Below are positions 40,560 through 52,696 of a stretch of DNA of 64,000 nt, in pieces (positions within the stretch are counted from its first letter, which is position 1; every line of letters starts with the position of its first letter). The stretch spans positions 558,001-622,000 of the forward strand of contig BCIV01000010.1 in assembly GCA_001600055.1 (NCBI GenBank). The letters run 5' to 3'. Source of the DNA: Filobasidium wieringae (Eukaryota; Basidiomycota; Tremellomycetes; Filobasidiales; Filobasidiaceae). The notes beneath the pieces are model-generated. The model was not told where the DNA came from. It saw nothing but the letters and a program-made list of their open reading frames with translations, and made no database searches. The position numbers were made by a program, and so were the translations under genes.

Positions 40560-42220
40560 ATGCCACCTAAAGCCAAGGGAGATGACAAGGTATGAACAAC
40601 TTTCGTCTAGACCTTGACTTGTATGTTCAGTTGACAAACTCGATTGAACTGTTTCATATAGACCTTCGGTATGAAGAACAAGAAGGGAGGGAAGGCTCAG
40701 AAATTCATGCAGACGATAAGCAAGCAGTCGAATACGAGTGGAAAGAGCAAGGAAGAGGCAAGTCGTGCGAGCTTCCTCGAGTCACCTGAACTTGGGTTAT
40801 TAATCAGATTGCTCGCCATATACAGCTTGCCAAGGAAAAGGCGAACGAAGATAAGCGAAAGGAAAAGCAGATGGCTATTGATAGGAAGAAGGCCGAGGCT
40901 GAGCTGTTCAAGACGGCGTTGGTGCAACCTAAAGTACCATTCGGTGTGGACCCCAAGACCATCATGTGCGTTTTCTTTAAGGCTGGAGTTTGTGAGAAAG
41001 GTAAGTCGAGGTCGGACGCTCCGCTATAGCGCACGATTGGACTGAAGACCTGATATGTGATTTCAACAGGAACTCGATGTAAATTCTCCCACGACAAGGG
41101 TGTCGAGCGTAAAGTCGACAAAGCCAACGTGTACCAGGACACCCGAGAAAAAGAAGAGGGAGGCAAAGCGACCGATACTATGGACAAGTGGGATGAAGAG
41201 AAACTGCGAAGCGTTGTTAACAGTAAAACCGGAAACCCCAAGACGACAACGGATGTGAGCCGTTTCGCGTTACGATTGTGATGAAAGGCTGGAGCTGATC
41301 GAATGCTCTCTACAGATTGTCTGCAAGTATTTCATTCAGGCTATTGAGGATCAGAAGTATGGTTGGTTGTGAGTGTAGTCGACTTTAACGACACAAGAAC
41401 GGTAGATGCTGATTTTTCCGTCTTTCCAGCTGGGATTGTGTAAGTCGGTAATGGCAGGAGGGTCTTGTGGAACAGGCGAGACTGATACGTTTAATCGCTC
41501 TCTCAGCCTAACGGATTGGATTGCAAGTACCGACATGCTCTGCCACCCGGTTTCGTCCTCAAGTCGGAGAAGAAGGCGTTGGACGAGCTTGCGAAGAAGG
41601 AGACCATCTCGTTGGAAGACTTCATCGAGACCGAGGTTTGTCTGTTATCACACTTTGCGTCATACCACTCTCTAACTCGACCCTCATGTTTCCCACTAAA
41701 AGCGATTCAAGTTGAAGGGACCATTCACCCCTGTCACGCCGGAAAGTTTCGCAGCTTGGCAAAAGAACAGGAAAGAGAAGAAGGCGGCCGAGTCGGAACT
41801 ATTGCAAAAGGCCAAGGCTACCCAGCGAGCTGCCGGACGAGTGAACGGAATGAGTGGAAGGCATATGTTCGAATTTGGTGGGGTTGAAGAGGATGAAGCG
41901 GTAAGTTGCCGAGATGGCTATATTACCAAGCCGAGCCTGATCCTTACTGCATATCTCAGGAGGGCGAAGATGAGGATTGGGATATCCAGCGATACTTGTC
42001 AACGAGAGATCAGAACGCCCGGGCAGACTCTGAAGCGGGAGACGAGGAGGGTTACCGGGAACAGTCTGATGCTGGTGAAGAGGACGAGGAGGATGAGAAT
42101 GAGAATGACGGCCCCGATGGTACTGGTGTGGCCACTGAGGAGGGCCATGAAGCAGGGACAGGCGAGGAGGAAGTCAAGGATGCGGTGGATAAGCTGGAGC
42201 AAGTGTGGATCGCTACCTGA
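40560..42220 (+). CDS. TMA46: CCCH zinc-finger protein TMA46 (DRG-family regulatory protein)
   Basis: TMA46/ZC3H15 binds the ribosome-associated GTPase of the DRG/Rbg family and stabilises it. The first exon ([10 protein letters not shown]) is followed by [15 protein letters not shown], then [22 protein letters not shown]. Two CCCH fingers are present: [20 protein letters not shown] and [20 protein letters not shown], continuing [10 protein letters not shown]. The DFRP domain follows ([45 protein letters not shown]). The C-terminal third is very acidic. The second intron (40758-40807) is GC-AG, because no GT donor in phase exists. Identity is firm from the finger spacing and the DFRP block. 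Confidence 0.92.
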
Positions 42221-42884
42221 TCTTTTCACGTTGACGACATGAAACGATGCGATAATAATTCATACAGCTGTTGTAACGACTCCTCCTTGCCTTGGTGGCT
42301 TTTATTCCATGTGATCAGGCCAGGCCATCTTTGCTACAGAACTGAAACGCCTCGACTTTTCCTCCCTCCACCGTGGCTGCGGTTCCGGGGGAAAGACGAG
42401 ATCTACAGATACGCCCGGCGATTGGGCCGCCCCTATCACGAATCGGGTAGAGCACATTCGCCTTTGGTCCGCTGGAACGGAATGGCTGATCGTCGTCAAA
42501 GCGAGCGAGGCGAGCGAGGTCCCGAGTGGAAGTGTGCGACATTTATTACGCGATTCGGTGCGACGCGTTCGAACACGGAAGTTTGAGAAATCGGTAGAAA
42601 TGACGTCACGGGATCATTTCTACGAAATGACGTAGTTGTTTGCTCGCTTTGTGTTGTGCAGTCACCGCGCAGCGAGAGTGTGAGAGAGTATATAACGTTC
42701 GACCTCGTCGCCCCCGTCAACAAATCGCATTATCACCCTTTAGGCTCACAACCCCCCCAAACACACACACACACAAATTCAAATAACCTCTCGGATCGGT
42801 CTGCCCATCTTACCATCGCAGACTCTAACCTAAACATTATCAACCCCTGTTACCCCATCAACAACTTATAATCGAATTCATACA
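42221..42884 (+). promoter_or_regulatory. Promoter of the HAM1-like gene: CRE, inverted repeat, TATA box, CA-rich leader
   Basis: A perfect CRE palindrome TGACGTCA lies at 42601-42608 and a related GAAATGACGTAG at 42624-42635. A 10-base inverted repeat (GTAGAAATGA at 42594-42603, TCATTTCTAC at 42614-42623) encloses the CRE. A TATATAA box is at 42689-42695. The leader that follows is C- and A-rich with a CA repeat near 42760-42775 and almost no G. This matches leaders of very highly expressed fungal genes. Confidence 0.6.
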
Positions 42885-45755
42885 ATGTCTCACGTACCAT
42901 CAACCAGGACTGAGATCTCGTGAGTCGAATTTTAGATCTATTGTCGATTTGAGTATATCCATACTGAACCGGCTTTCCCACCCTTCTTAGTAACAACCCA
43001 TCCAAGTATGGTGTCACCGCTTCCAACAGCGCCGAGGAGCAGGAGGCTGATGTCGCCCGAAAGCTGAAGCTTTACGGAGTCATCCAGGCCATGCGAGACG
43101 GACGTATGCCAGACAACACCCAGATCAACGAGGCTCTTGATTACGCCATCTCGACCTCGCCAGTTGACCTCGCCAAGCTCTCCCCCGATGGAAAGCTCTT
43201 GGTAGAGGACGTTCGTGATATATTGGAGACGTAAGTTGACCATTCTCAGACCCCCACTTCACGAACAAGACTCTTACTCCATCCGCGCTGCAGTGCCCGA
43301 ATGATGATCACCGAGAAGAACCACGGAGAACTTTTCCAGAATTTCGTATGGTCTACCCGAAAAGGTGACCCATCCAGAGGAGCCAAGTCCAAGTCTGAGC
43401 TTCTCCCTGCCGACAAGGGCGAGTACAAGGACGATGCTAAGCAGGCCGCTGCCCACCTTCGAACCCTCGTCACTCTTTTCGCTACCAACTCCGAGGCCCG
43501 AAAGCTCCTCAACGACTTCGGCTTTGTCGCTCGTGATATCTTCGCTACTGCTGCCAGCCGTGCCGCTGAGAAGGCCCGACCCTCTGAGGATGCCATGAAC
43601 CAGGTCGACAAGACCGCTCCTTCTGGAGAGTGGATCGGACCTGACGGCAAGAAGGTTGGAAAGAACGAGACCCCCGAGTTGCAGGTCAAGGGACCCAACG
43701 GTTCCGAGTTCCGTGCCAACCCCAAGGATGACCCACGAGACGCCAAGGTCGTCGGAACTGACGGCAGGGAGCGTACCGCTCAGGAGGCCAAGAACGAGGC
43801 CGCCGAGAAGAAGGATCAGGCCAAGGAGCAAGCTAGGGAGAAGAAGGATCAGGCTGCTAACGAGGCCCAGAACCGAACTGGCGGAACCGGCGGATTGAAG
43901 GAGAAGGTTAAGGAGCACGCGGAGGACATCAGGACTTCCGGTCACCCCATCGACACCGCCCGCGCAAAGAAGGACGAGGCCAAGCACGAGGGTCGACGAG
44001 CCCGAGACGAGGCTGACGAGAGGACTCCTAACCAAGACGGTCAGAATGCCAAGGACAAGGCCTTGAACGCTATCCCTGACGAGCACCGAGAAAAGGTGTC
44101 CCGAGGTGTCGACAAGACCCGAGAGATCATTGACGAGTCCCTTCCCCAGGAGCGTCGTGACCAGTTCATCTACCGATTGAAGAAGGTCGTCGTCGACTGT
44201 CAGGAGCACAAGGACTACCAGGAGGCCATCTCCTTCTTCCTCGACAAGGCTGAGAACTACAAGGGTCACGCCCAGCACGTCACCAGCCATGGAAAGGACT
44301 CTGCCGCCAAGGTTGCTGACGACCCCGCTTACAACGCTGCTTCCTTGCAGTTCAGGGCCCTCCTCGAGAGGTTCGCCAACGGACAATCCATGCAGCCCAT
44401 GTGGGATGCCATCGACCAGATGTACACCGACGCTCGTGAGGACGAGGGTCTCCGACACTGGTACCACCGTGCCAACGAGTACATCCACAAGGTTTTGCTC
44501 GAGCCCGGTTACATTATGGATGACGACTCCACCCGTGAGGGTGAGAGGCTTCGTGACGACGGAAGGCAGTACTTCGACCACAAGTACAAGGGCCACTTCA
44601 AGAACCTCGGTAACGAGACCCAGGCCTTCTTCCAGTCCATGGGAGACGACCCGCTCAACCAGCGATTCGGTGAGGACTGGAAGCGTCTTACCAAGGACTT
44701 GCTTTTCGATTCTGAGGGTAACTTGTCCTACAAGCCTCGTCTTTTGAACGATATCCGTCGTGTCATCCTTCCTTCCATCATCAGGAACATCGGTTACGTA
44801 CCCATCCCCAGGGCCGAGTACTCTGACGACAAGATCGACCTTGTCATCGAGAACCTTGTCTTGCAGGGAGCCAACTTGGCCCCCAACGTCGTCGAGATCG
44901 CTTCCAACAACCACTTCAAGTTCTCTCCTTACGATTCCATCCCTGACGCTCAGCACCACATCATCACCCTCGGATTCTCTCAGATCCAGGCTGACTTGCG
45001 TGATGTCATCTTCCAGTTCAGGAGGAAGTCTGGTTGGCCCAAGCTTAAGGACGCCGGTGTTGCCGATGTCTTGATCGGAGGAAAGGGTATCTCCGTCAAG
45101 GTCACTTTGGAGACCAACAACCGACGAGACTCCACCTTCTCTGTCAAGGACATTGAGACCGAGATCGACACCTTGAAGTTCGCTATCCGAGACTCTCACC
45201 ACGACTTGTTGTACAAGTTCGTCAAGGCCACCGCCACCGGTATCATCAAGAAGGCCATCCAGGCTGCTATGCACACCGCTCTCCGAGCTGCTCTTGAGCA
45301 CGTCGACGAGCAGGTCACCGAGGTCCGAAACCGAATGGACCAGGCCAAGCAGTCTGACGACACCACCCGACGAGACGAGCTCAAGAGTTTGTACTCCAGG
45401 AAGAAGGAAACCGCTCAGCACAACAAGGAGAAGGCCGACGAGAAGACCGGTACCTTCAAGATCGTGACCAACGCTGAGGACTCCATCGTTCCCGACATTG
45501 ACCCCAAGAAGTGAGTCGACGCTTCTGAGTATGCATTTCCTAACAAAAGCTAATCGCTCTCTCTCCCTCAGGACCACTCAATCTTACACTAAGCGAGCTA
45601 TCGCTATTGACGAGTCCGTCAACAAGAGCCACGACTGGAAGTCTCCCATCTTCTCCATCGTCAACTCTGGCAACCAGCACCCCGCTCACACCGGAAAGGT
45701 CGTTGGAACCGGAAAGATCCCTCAAGGAGCTCCCGGATCCGGCCGACAGCACTAG
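42885..45755 (+). CDS. HAM1-like (HAM1 N- and C-domain) protein, highly expressed
   Basis: Four exons (42885-42919, 42991-43230, 43294-45510, 45572-45755) give 891 residues. The sequence resembles the fungal HAM1-like family, whose N domain (KLKLYGVIQAMRDGRMPDN, WSTRKGD, LLNDFGFVARDI) and C domain (NIGYVPIPRAEYSDDKIDLV, FSPYDSIPDAQHHI) are separated by a linker. The linker here is rich in Lys, Glu, Ala and Gln with repeated KKDQA/EKKDQA words, like LEA-type segments. The C part has alternating beta strands reminiscent of lipid-binding BPI-like folds. Neurospora ham-1-type proteins have been linked to hyphal fusion; function here is not known. Codon use is strongly biased to C/G-ending codons, unlike all neighbours, and only three introns are present, both signs of very high expression. 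Confidence 0.8.
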
Positions 45756-46090
45756 AGGAATCGAACCTGCAACATTCTAGAATTGCGCATTTGGGCCGTT
45801 CTCATCCTATAATTAGTGCCCAGTTTTCTGATGACCTGTAATGACGACCCTTTTCTTGTATCATACGGTTTTCAACTATTCAATCGATTCGAGTTTGCAA
45901 AACGGTGATCCGGTGACCGATAGTGTGCGAAATCTAGGTGTTTCACGATAGATGCGAAAGATTGACGGATTCGTCAGATCAGATCAGGTTATCGCGTTCC
46001 GGAGCTGTAACTGAATACTTGGCCTTTCCTTTACGTCGCATATTACTTGCAGTGTCGACCATTTCGCTCTTGCATCGAAAACCACCTCGT
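45756..46090. other. Intergenic, no gene seen
   Basis: This region holds the 3' UTR of the HAM1-like gene and the promoter of the PCI gene. Nothing else was recognised. Confidence 0.4.
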
Positions 46091-47932
46091 ATGGCCAATA
46101 GCGCTACTAATCAGATCATTAGGGGTCTTGCCCATGCTTACGCTAACCGGAGTGACCTTGGCTTTTCTCACAACCTAATCTTATCACCAAGAGATGGAGC
46201 TTGGATAAACATCAAGACTGAGCTGTCCAGCGTATGTACCTACCAACACTCAACCATCCTAGTCGACTAACTCATTTCTTCATGCAGCCAGGCTATAGAC
46301 AACCGGATCCTACAGATGTCGCTGCAGCGTTTGCTTCAAGCTCTCAGCCAGTACATCCCTCTTTTATCACCTTGGTAACCCTTCTCCTAGAGTACCTTCG
46401 GAACACAACGTGGTCATCGCAGACTAGTCCGGAGCAAGCTGCCGAAGAATGGAAGGCATTCGATGCTGTGTATACGGAAGGGAACAAAGTCTGGCAAGGT
46501 AGCCCTGATAGCGGATGGATAGGAAAAGGGATGAGACGGATGGCAGAGAATTTGTTGCATCTAGCATTTAGGGTAAGCCGCCTTCCAATGAGACTGTACG
46601 GAGAGGTACCAATGAGATTTCTTCGCAGTCTGCCTCGCTTTCACGGGACAAGAGGTTCACGGCTCCATCGATATCTGTTGACAGGGTCAGGCGAACTTTC
46701 CAAATCGCAACGATATCAGAATGGTACCATCAGTCTCATCTGTCCGAAACAAGCACCATCTCACTCGTAATCTAGTTCTTCAGCAGAAAACCCTGCACCA
46801 AAAAGAGGGGATATGACATTTGCTTTAGGGAATATATGTTGGAAGGTTTATGATCAGGTAAGGTGTAAGTCAAATCCTCTGGGAACACAATCCACTAATT
46901 GTCCACCCATCCGCTATCTAGCTGCAAACATATCGTTTACTTGATACTATTTCCCAAATGTATTCGACGATCCGACCATCCCCTCAAGCACGATTAGATG
47001 CGCCATGCACCTCTAAAGCGGAAGTGGTCGCCTATTGGTATTGGTGTGGGAAGCTAAGGTTAGCCAAGGGAGACGTTCGAGAGGTCAGTCGTGGCACACG
47101 AGATATAGATAGAATGACGCTGAATCATGACAATCATATCAGGCTCGGAATTGCTTGAAGACTGCTTTTGACATGTGCCCTGTCAGAGCGGAGAAGAACC
47201 TGAAGTTCGCTATTTCAATTTCAACCATGCAGTCTCTGTTCTGATCCTTCTGCTCTTGCTTAGAGCGATTTTCATCCGCTTACTGACCTGTCAGATCCTG
47301 CTCGGTCACTTCCCTGCGACGATTCTGCTCGATCACTTCAACCTACACGCCCAATTTGGTCCTTTGCTGGAAGCGATCAAATGGGGAGATCGTGCACAAT
47401 ACTATCGGCATTTCAATAAATGGAGCGAATGGTTCAGAAAGCGAGGGCTTTGGCTAGTGCTTAGGGAAAAAGGGGAGGTTTTGGTATGGCGTAGCCTGTT
47501 CCGAAATTCGTAGGTGCTGCTGGGCCCCTAATTAGCTCTTAGGTTGTTGCTTACTACGCGTTACTTTTAGATACCGAATATATCGTGAAAGCCATCCAGA
47601 AGATCCATCGGCCAAGAGCAAATCCTGCCCAACTTCGATCTTCCTAGCGGCAATGCGATTGTCTTATCAGCAATGCGGGGAGAGCAATGTGGATTTGACA
47701 GATGTGATAAGCATGTTGGCCAGCCTGATCGATCAAGTGAGTCCTTGATTACTGAAAATACGACACCTGAACTTCGACTCATGCTTGAGAAATTGTAGTC
47801 TTATATCAAGGGGCATCTGGGGTATATGCAAACGATGTTGGTCATGCGGAACGCTCCGGAAATTCCGCTCGAATCTGCTTTCCCTCGGATAAGCGGTGTC
47901 AAGGGGCGACGAGTCATGGCTGTGGGATGATG
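46091..47932 (+). CDS. PCI-domain protein (PCID2/Thp1 or CSN12 family)
   Basis: Proteins of this family are part of the TREX-2 mRNA export complex or bind the COP9 signalosome. The ATG at 46091 opens MANSATNQIIRGLAHAY. Helical repeats follow: AAEEWKAFDAVYTEGNKVW, MRRMAENLLHLAFR, TFALGNICWKVYDQ, YRLLDTISQMYSTIRPS and VVAYWYWCGKLRLAKGD. The PCI core is LLGHFPATILLDHFNL, then FGPLLEAIKWGDRAQYYRHF and GLWLVLREKGEVLVWRSLFR. The winged-helix end is DVISMLASLIDQSYIKGHLG and QTMLVMRNAPEIPLES. About seven short introns interrupt the frame; the region around 46590-46790 is poorly resolved. The sequence cannot fix whether it acts with TREX-2 or the signalosome. Confidence 0.78.
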
Positions 47933-48277
47933 CATTAGCCGACCAGTAGTAAACGAAATGCAACGAGTTCTATGATGTCCCACCAAATAATGACGACAAT
48001 CGATATCGGGATCGATGCGCGAGAAAGATCAGGTTCATTGATCATCCTCATGTCGAGCGGAAATTGAAGTAGAGGGGGGACCAAACCGGTTACTTATACT
48101 ACTAATACCTTACATAACCTTGTATCGAGCAGCGGTTCGGAGCAATAGGGATACTGTCGGGCTACTAACAGAAAGTATCGATCACTCAGGCGATCGAGCG
48201 ATCTATTTGCCGAATCGCAGCAACCAGACTAGACGCAACTACTTACGCAGATCACTCGATCTATACATACCCCAGGA
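47933..48277. other. Intergenic, no gene seen
   Basis: These 345 bases, with PCI gene 3' sequence on the left and RFC1 promoter on the right, hold no further features. Confidence 0.4.
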
Positions 48278-51200
48278 ATGCCGGCGACTCCCTCTGCAAG
48301 GGCGAAGAAGCCAGTCAAACAGGAGGTATTCGAATTTGGTATGTGTGACAAAGCTTTAGCTACAAGATCAGGGCTAAGCAAGCCTTCATAGACGACAGCA
48401 GCGACGAAGATGTCAAACCCGTCCCGACTTCAGCAAAGAAACGACCTCGTCAAGTAGATTCGCCAGAAGAGAAGAAACCGGTCAAGAAAAGAAGTTCTAT
48501 TGCCGGCTCTTCTACTCCCAAAGCTAAGCCAAAGCCTAGAAAGGTCGCACACGACGATGACGATGACTTCGAGGCAAGTGCCGATTAGCTGGATTCCGCC
48601 TTTTAGCTAAGACTAATTGCTCCTACAGATGAAGGGTGCCTCTTCTTCTTCCGATGAAGCACCCCAGGCTCTTGATACATCTTCAGAAGAAGATGATCCG
48701 GTGCCGTCAAAAAGGAACACTTCGTCGAAATCGAAACCGAATACCCGAATCGAGCCTATGTACGGGAAGCTGGACTTGACCAAGTTCAAGTAAGTGGACC
48801 CCACGATGTGTAGCTAATGGTATATTAACAGCCAACCTTAAATTGAACAGCTTCGATAGAGCTCAATCTATTATGAAACGAAAGAAGATCCACCTCGATG
48901 AAATGCCTAACGAAATCCGATACGCTTTAAATCAATGTCGTGTCTCCTTTACTGGAACTGCAGTACATGAGCGTGCAGAGCTCGTATCTCTGGTTGAAAG
49001 GGAAGGAGGGTAAGTGTTGTTCGTCCAGTCTTTGAGTCCGATGACTCACATATTTTGCAATCTGCAGGTCGGTCGATGGCAAACCAACCGAAGAGACCGA
49101 CTTCATTGTAACCGGAGCTGATGTAACAGAGAACAAGCTCGAATATATGCGCAAGAAAGGGATCAAAAGCGTCACTGAACAACAGCTTTTCATGCTGACA
49201 AGATTTTGGGCCAACGACGAAATGTACGAGGAACCTGCTGTTGTACCGACTAAAACAAGCAAGGTCGTAAGCACACCCTCGAAAGAGACGACAAAACCTA
49301 GAAAGGGTATCAGCGCAACACAGAGAGCAGCGGGTATCGCGGATCTGTTCAAGTACGTTCATAGTAGCTGGAGGATGCTTTGTAAGATACTGATGAGTAC
49401 TTGTCATGTCATTAGCTTTGAGGCGGCAGCAAAGAGGCGAGAAAAGGAAGGAGTCGACGCGCTGGATATACCATCTGGTCAAGATAACTGCTTGAGCGGT
49501 CTTACCATAGTGTTCACAGGTGAATTGGAGAAAATGAGCCGAGATGAATCGACAGAGCTTGCTAAACGGCTGGGAGCGTGAGTCCTCGCAGGACGGACGA
49601 TTCCACTGAAGAATTGATCTCAGATGATATCCTTTCTTCAGTAAGGTCACGACCGGTCCTTCCGGCCAAACAAGCTATGTCGTTATGGGAGAAGGAGCGG
49701 GACCCTCAAAGCTGAAAAAGATCAAGGAGCTTGGGGTACCGTCGATATCAGAGATCGAATTTTTCGACTTGATTCGGTATCGCCCGGTGGGCGGCAAGCT
49801 AACGGAAAAGCAAAAGGAAGCGCAACAAAAGGCGGAAAAGGCGATGAAGGACGAAGCTGCCCGTATGCTCAAAGAAGAGGCTGATGCGGAAAAAGCAAGA
49901 GCTCGAAAAGAAAAGGTCGCTGAGCGGGAGGGAGTTGCAGCGAAGTGAGCTTCACTCTTTCCCTTTAGTAAACTAGATTGATTGACGCGTTTACCATGAC
50001 TAGAACCGGGCCAGCTTTGTCAAGTCAACTTTGGACCACCAAATACGCACCAAAGACCCTTAAGGAAATCTGTGGGAACAAGGGTTCAGTAGAGAAATTA
50101 GGTCAATGGCTTGAACAATGGTACGCCCTTTATGCATTTCCACACGGTAGGCAGGTTCTAATGTTTCATCTAAGGCCGAAATTTTATAAAGAGGGATTCA
50201 AGAAACCCGGGAAGGATGGTATGGGGCAATTCCGAGCAATTCTGATCAGTGGACCACCTGGGATTGGGAAGACAACATCTGCACATCTTGTCGCGAAACT
50301 GAAAGGGTATAGTCCAATCGAACTGAATGCTTCTGACTCAAGAAGTAAGAAGCTTGTACAGGTAAGCATCACCATACACTAGAAGAGGCAGGGAGATTAA
50401 CTTTACTTCAATGGTAGAATGCCACAAACGTCGATAACTCTTCTCTGGATGGCTGGTTTGAAGGAGGGCTATTGAAAGTAGGTAACGAACTTTACGATAG
50501 GGACACATGAGTTGACTAGACTCTTCCTTTACAGCAAGAGTCAGCGGCTGGCTTGAAAATGAACGCAAGGTCCTGCCTGATCATGGACGAGGTCGATGGT
50601 ATGTCAGGGGGAGATCGAGGCGGTGTAGGAGCAATGAATATCCTTATCAAGAAGACAAAGGTGAGTCAGTACCAAACACCAAATCGGTGCACTGCTGACT
50701 GGTTGGTCTTTCTCTTTCCGCAGATACCGATGATCTTGATCTGTAATGACTCGTCTACACCCAAAATGAAACCCCTCCAAACGACGACGTACAGCATGAA
50801 ATTCAGACGGTGATTTGACTTGTCTGTGATAAGCAAAGTTGTTTACTGATTATATCACAAATTAGACCGACTGCTACGGAAGTCCGTGCAAGATTGATGA
50901 CTATCGCTTTCAAGTGGGTAGAGTTGATACTGCGTATTGCAACACAATCTCATTATGCTTGCAAATCACAGGGAAGGACTGAAGGTGGATGGTCAAGTCC
51001 TGGACGGACTCATCCAATCGAGTCAATCGGATCTACGTTCGGTTTTGAACATGCTTTCGACATGGAAACTGTCCAAGAGCGTTATGTCCTTTGACGAGGG
51101 AAAGCAATTGTGAGCATATATTCTGATTCCATGCACTTCAACGATTTGGCCGTTAACAAGCTACCTATAGAGGCAAAGAGAGCGAGAAGTATACCATAAT

Positions 51201-52539
51201 GACCCCTTTCACAATTACGCCAGCCCTGATCGGTCCTTACGCTTTCTCCAAAACGAATCGAGAAACGTTGAACGACAAGCTCGACTACTACTTCCAGGAC
51301 TTTAGCTTTGTGCCTCTCTTCGTCCAGGTACGTCATACTATTGAATTAGCTGCCTGATGCTTGCTGACCGTCATTGCGGTTTCTTTCCAGGAAAACTATT
51401 TGAAGAACGCTCCATCCCGTGCAGGTCGGGGGGACGACCCTGACACTCAGATGAAAAGGCTGGATCTTGTCAGCAAGGCAGCCGATGCCATCTCTGATGG
51501 CGATCTGATCGATAGGATGATTCATGGGCAAGTCCGTTGCCCACTTGTTGTTTCGCTGCACCTACTCATCCATTAAGCGGTCATTCAGGCAAGAGCAACA
51601 TTGGTCACTGCTTCCGGCTCACGGGATGAATTCCTGTGTCAGACCTGCGTATTGGATTTACGGTCCATCTGAACAGACCGGGTATTCTCCTATCAGCTTT
51701 CCGGCGTAAGTAGATCAGTAATCGTGTCCTGGAGTGCCACGCTGAATGATATCGGACGTAGTTTCTTGGGACAAAACTCCAAAAGGCAGAAATTGGCCAG
51801 ACTTCTCGGCGATATCCAGATCAAGATGCGACTCAAGGTTTCTGGGAGCCGGGATGAGGTCAGGCAGGACTATATGCCGTTACTGGCATCAAAGATCGTG
51901 CTACCGATGACCAGGAAAGAAGAAGCTGCTGTAAGTCTTCCTTGCACCGTTCCAGTACAGTATCTGACTGTCTGACGCATTAAAGGAGGCCCCGGAGCAT
52001 ATCATTCCCTATCTGGATGAATACTATTTGAACAAAGAAGACTGGGATGCTTTCGTAGAATTGGGGGTCGGAGAGATGAATGAGAAGACGATTCTTGGCA
52101 AGATCCCTGCAGCTACAAAAGCCAGCTTCACGCGAGCGTAAGTTAGATCTCACGCTACATTTCCCTAAAATTCAAGTATCTGGCATGACAGGTATAACAA
52201 GGGCGAGCATCCGGTTGCGTTCCATCGAGGCGAGCTGTTGTTCGCGGGAAAGAAAGGAACAGCAGTGAAACCCGATCTGGATGAGGCGTTCGGTGTAAGT
52301 GTCTTGACCGAGGCTCCAGAGTCCTCTTGGCTGACTGGATCATCTGTTCATAGGACGACGACGAAGGATTAGATGATATGGCGGGCGGAGAGGCGAACGA
52401 CGATGAAGCGGAAGGACCTGATCCAAATGCGGACCTGGGTAAAGACAAGCTGATCAAGATGCCAAAGGTCAAGAAGGAGCCAAAAGCCAAGAAGACCGAT
52501 GAGAAACCCAAGGCGGTTAAGGCGAGATCCAAGGCTTAA
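48278..52539 (+). CDS. RFC1: Replication factor C large subunit RFC1
   Basis: RFC1 is the large subunit of the clamp loader that places PCNA on DNA. The ATG at 48278 starts MPATPSARAKKPVKQEVFEF, followed by acidic and Ser-rich stretches with basic clusters (nuclear localisation). A BRCT-like unit (ALNQCRVSFTGTAVHERAEL, TDFIVTGADVTENKLEYMRK) precedes a canonical BRCT (NCLSGLTIVFTGELEKMSRD, GQTSYVVMGEGAGPSKLKKI). The AAA core starts LWTTKYAPKTLKEICGN and has Walker A SGPPGIGKTTSAHLVAKL, Walker B CLIMDEVDGMSGGDRGG and sensor 1 ICNDSSTPKMKPL. The C-terminal collar includes FSKTNRETLNDKLDYYFQD and DLVSKAADAISDGDLIDRM. The basic end is KKEPKAKKTDEKPKAVKARS. More than ten introns are present. The tandem BRCT-like layout is unusual. 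Confidence 0.93.
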
Positions 52540-52696
52540 TGTATCACCTGCATAAAGATTTTGCCACCCCTCTTCCCCATTCCAAACTGTATCTTAAAGT
52601 TGTAGATTGGCACAATCAAGTGAGCTGTCGAAAGGATCAGAATCATATTAAAAGGTATAAGCGGAATTACAAGCATCATCCATGGAATGCTTTAGT

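Noticed and set aside
43274..45577. A 767-codon open frame on the minus strand opposite the HAM1-like gene
   Set aside because: It is the mirror of a highly codon-biased gene that avoids TTA, CTA and TCA. Its product is Val/Leu/Gly/Ser-rich without domain character, and the plus-strand gene explains the sequence.
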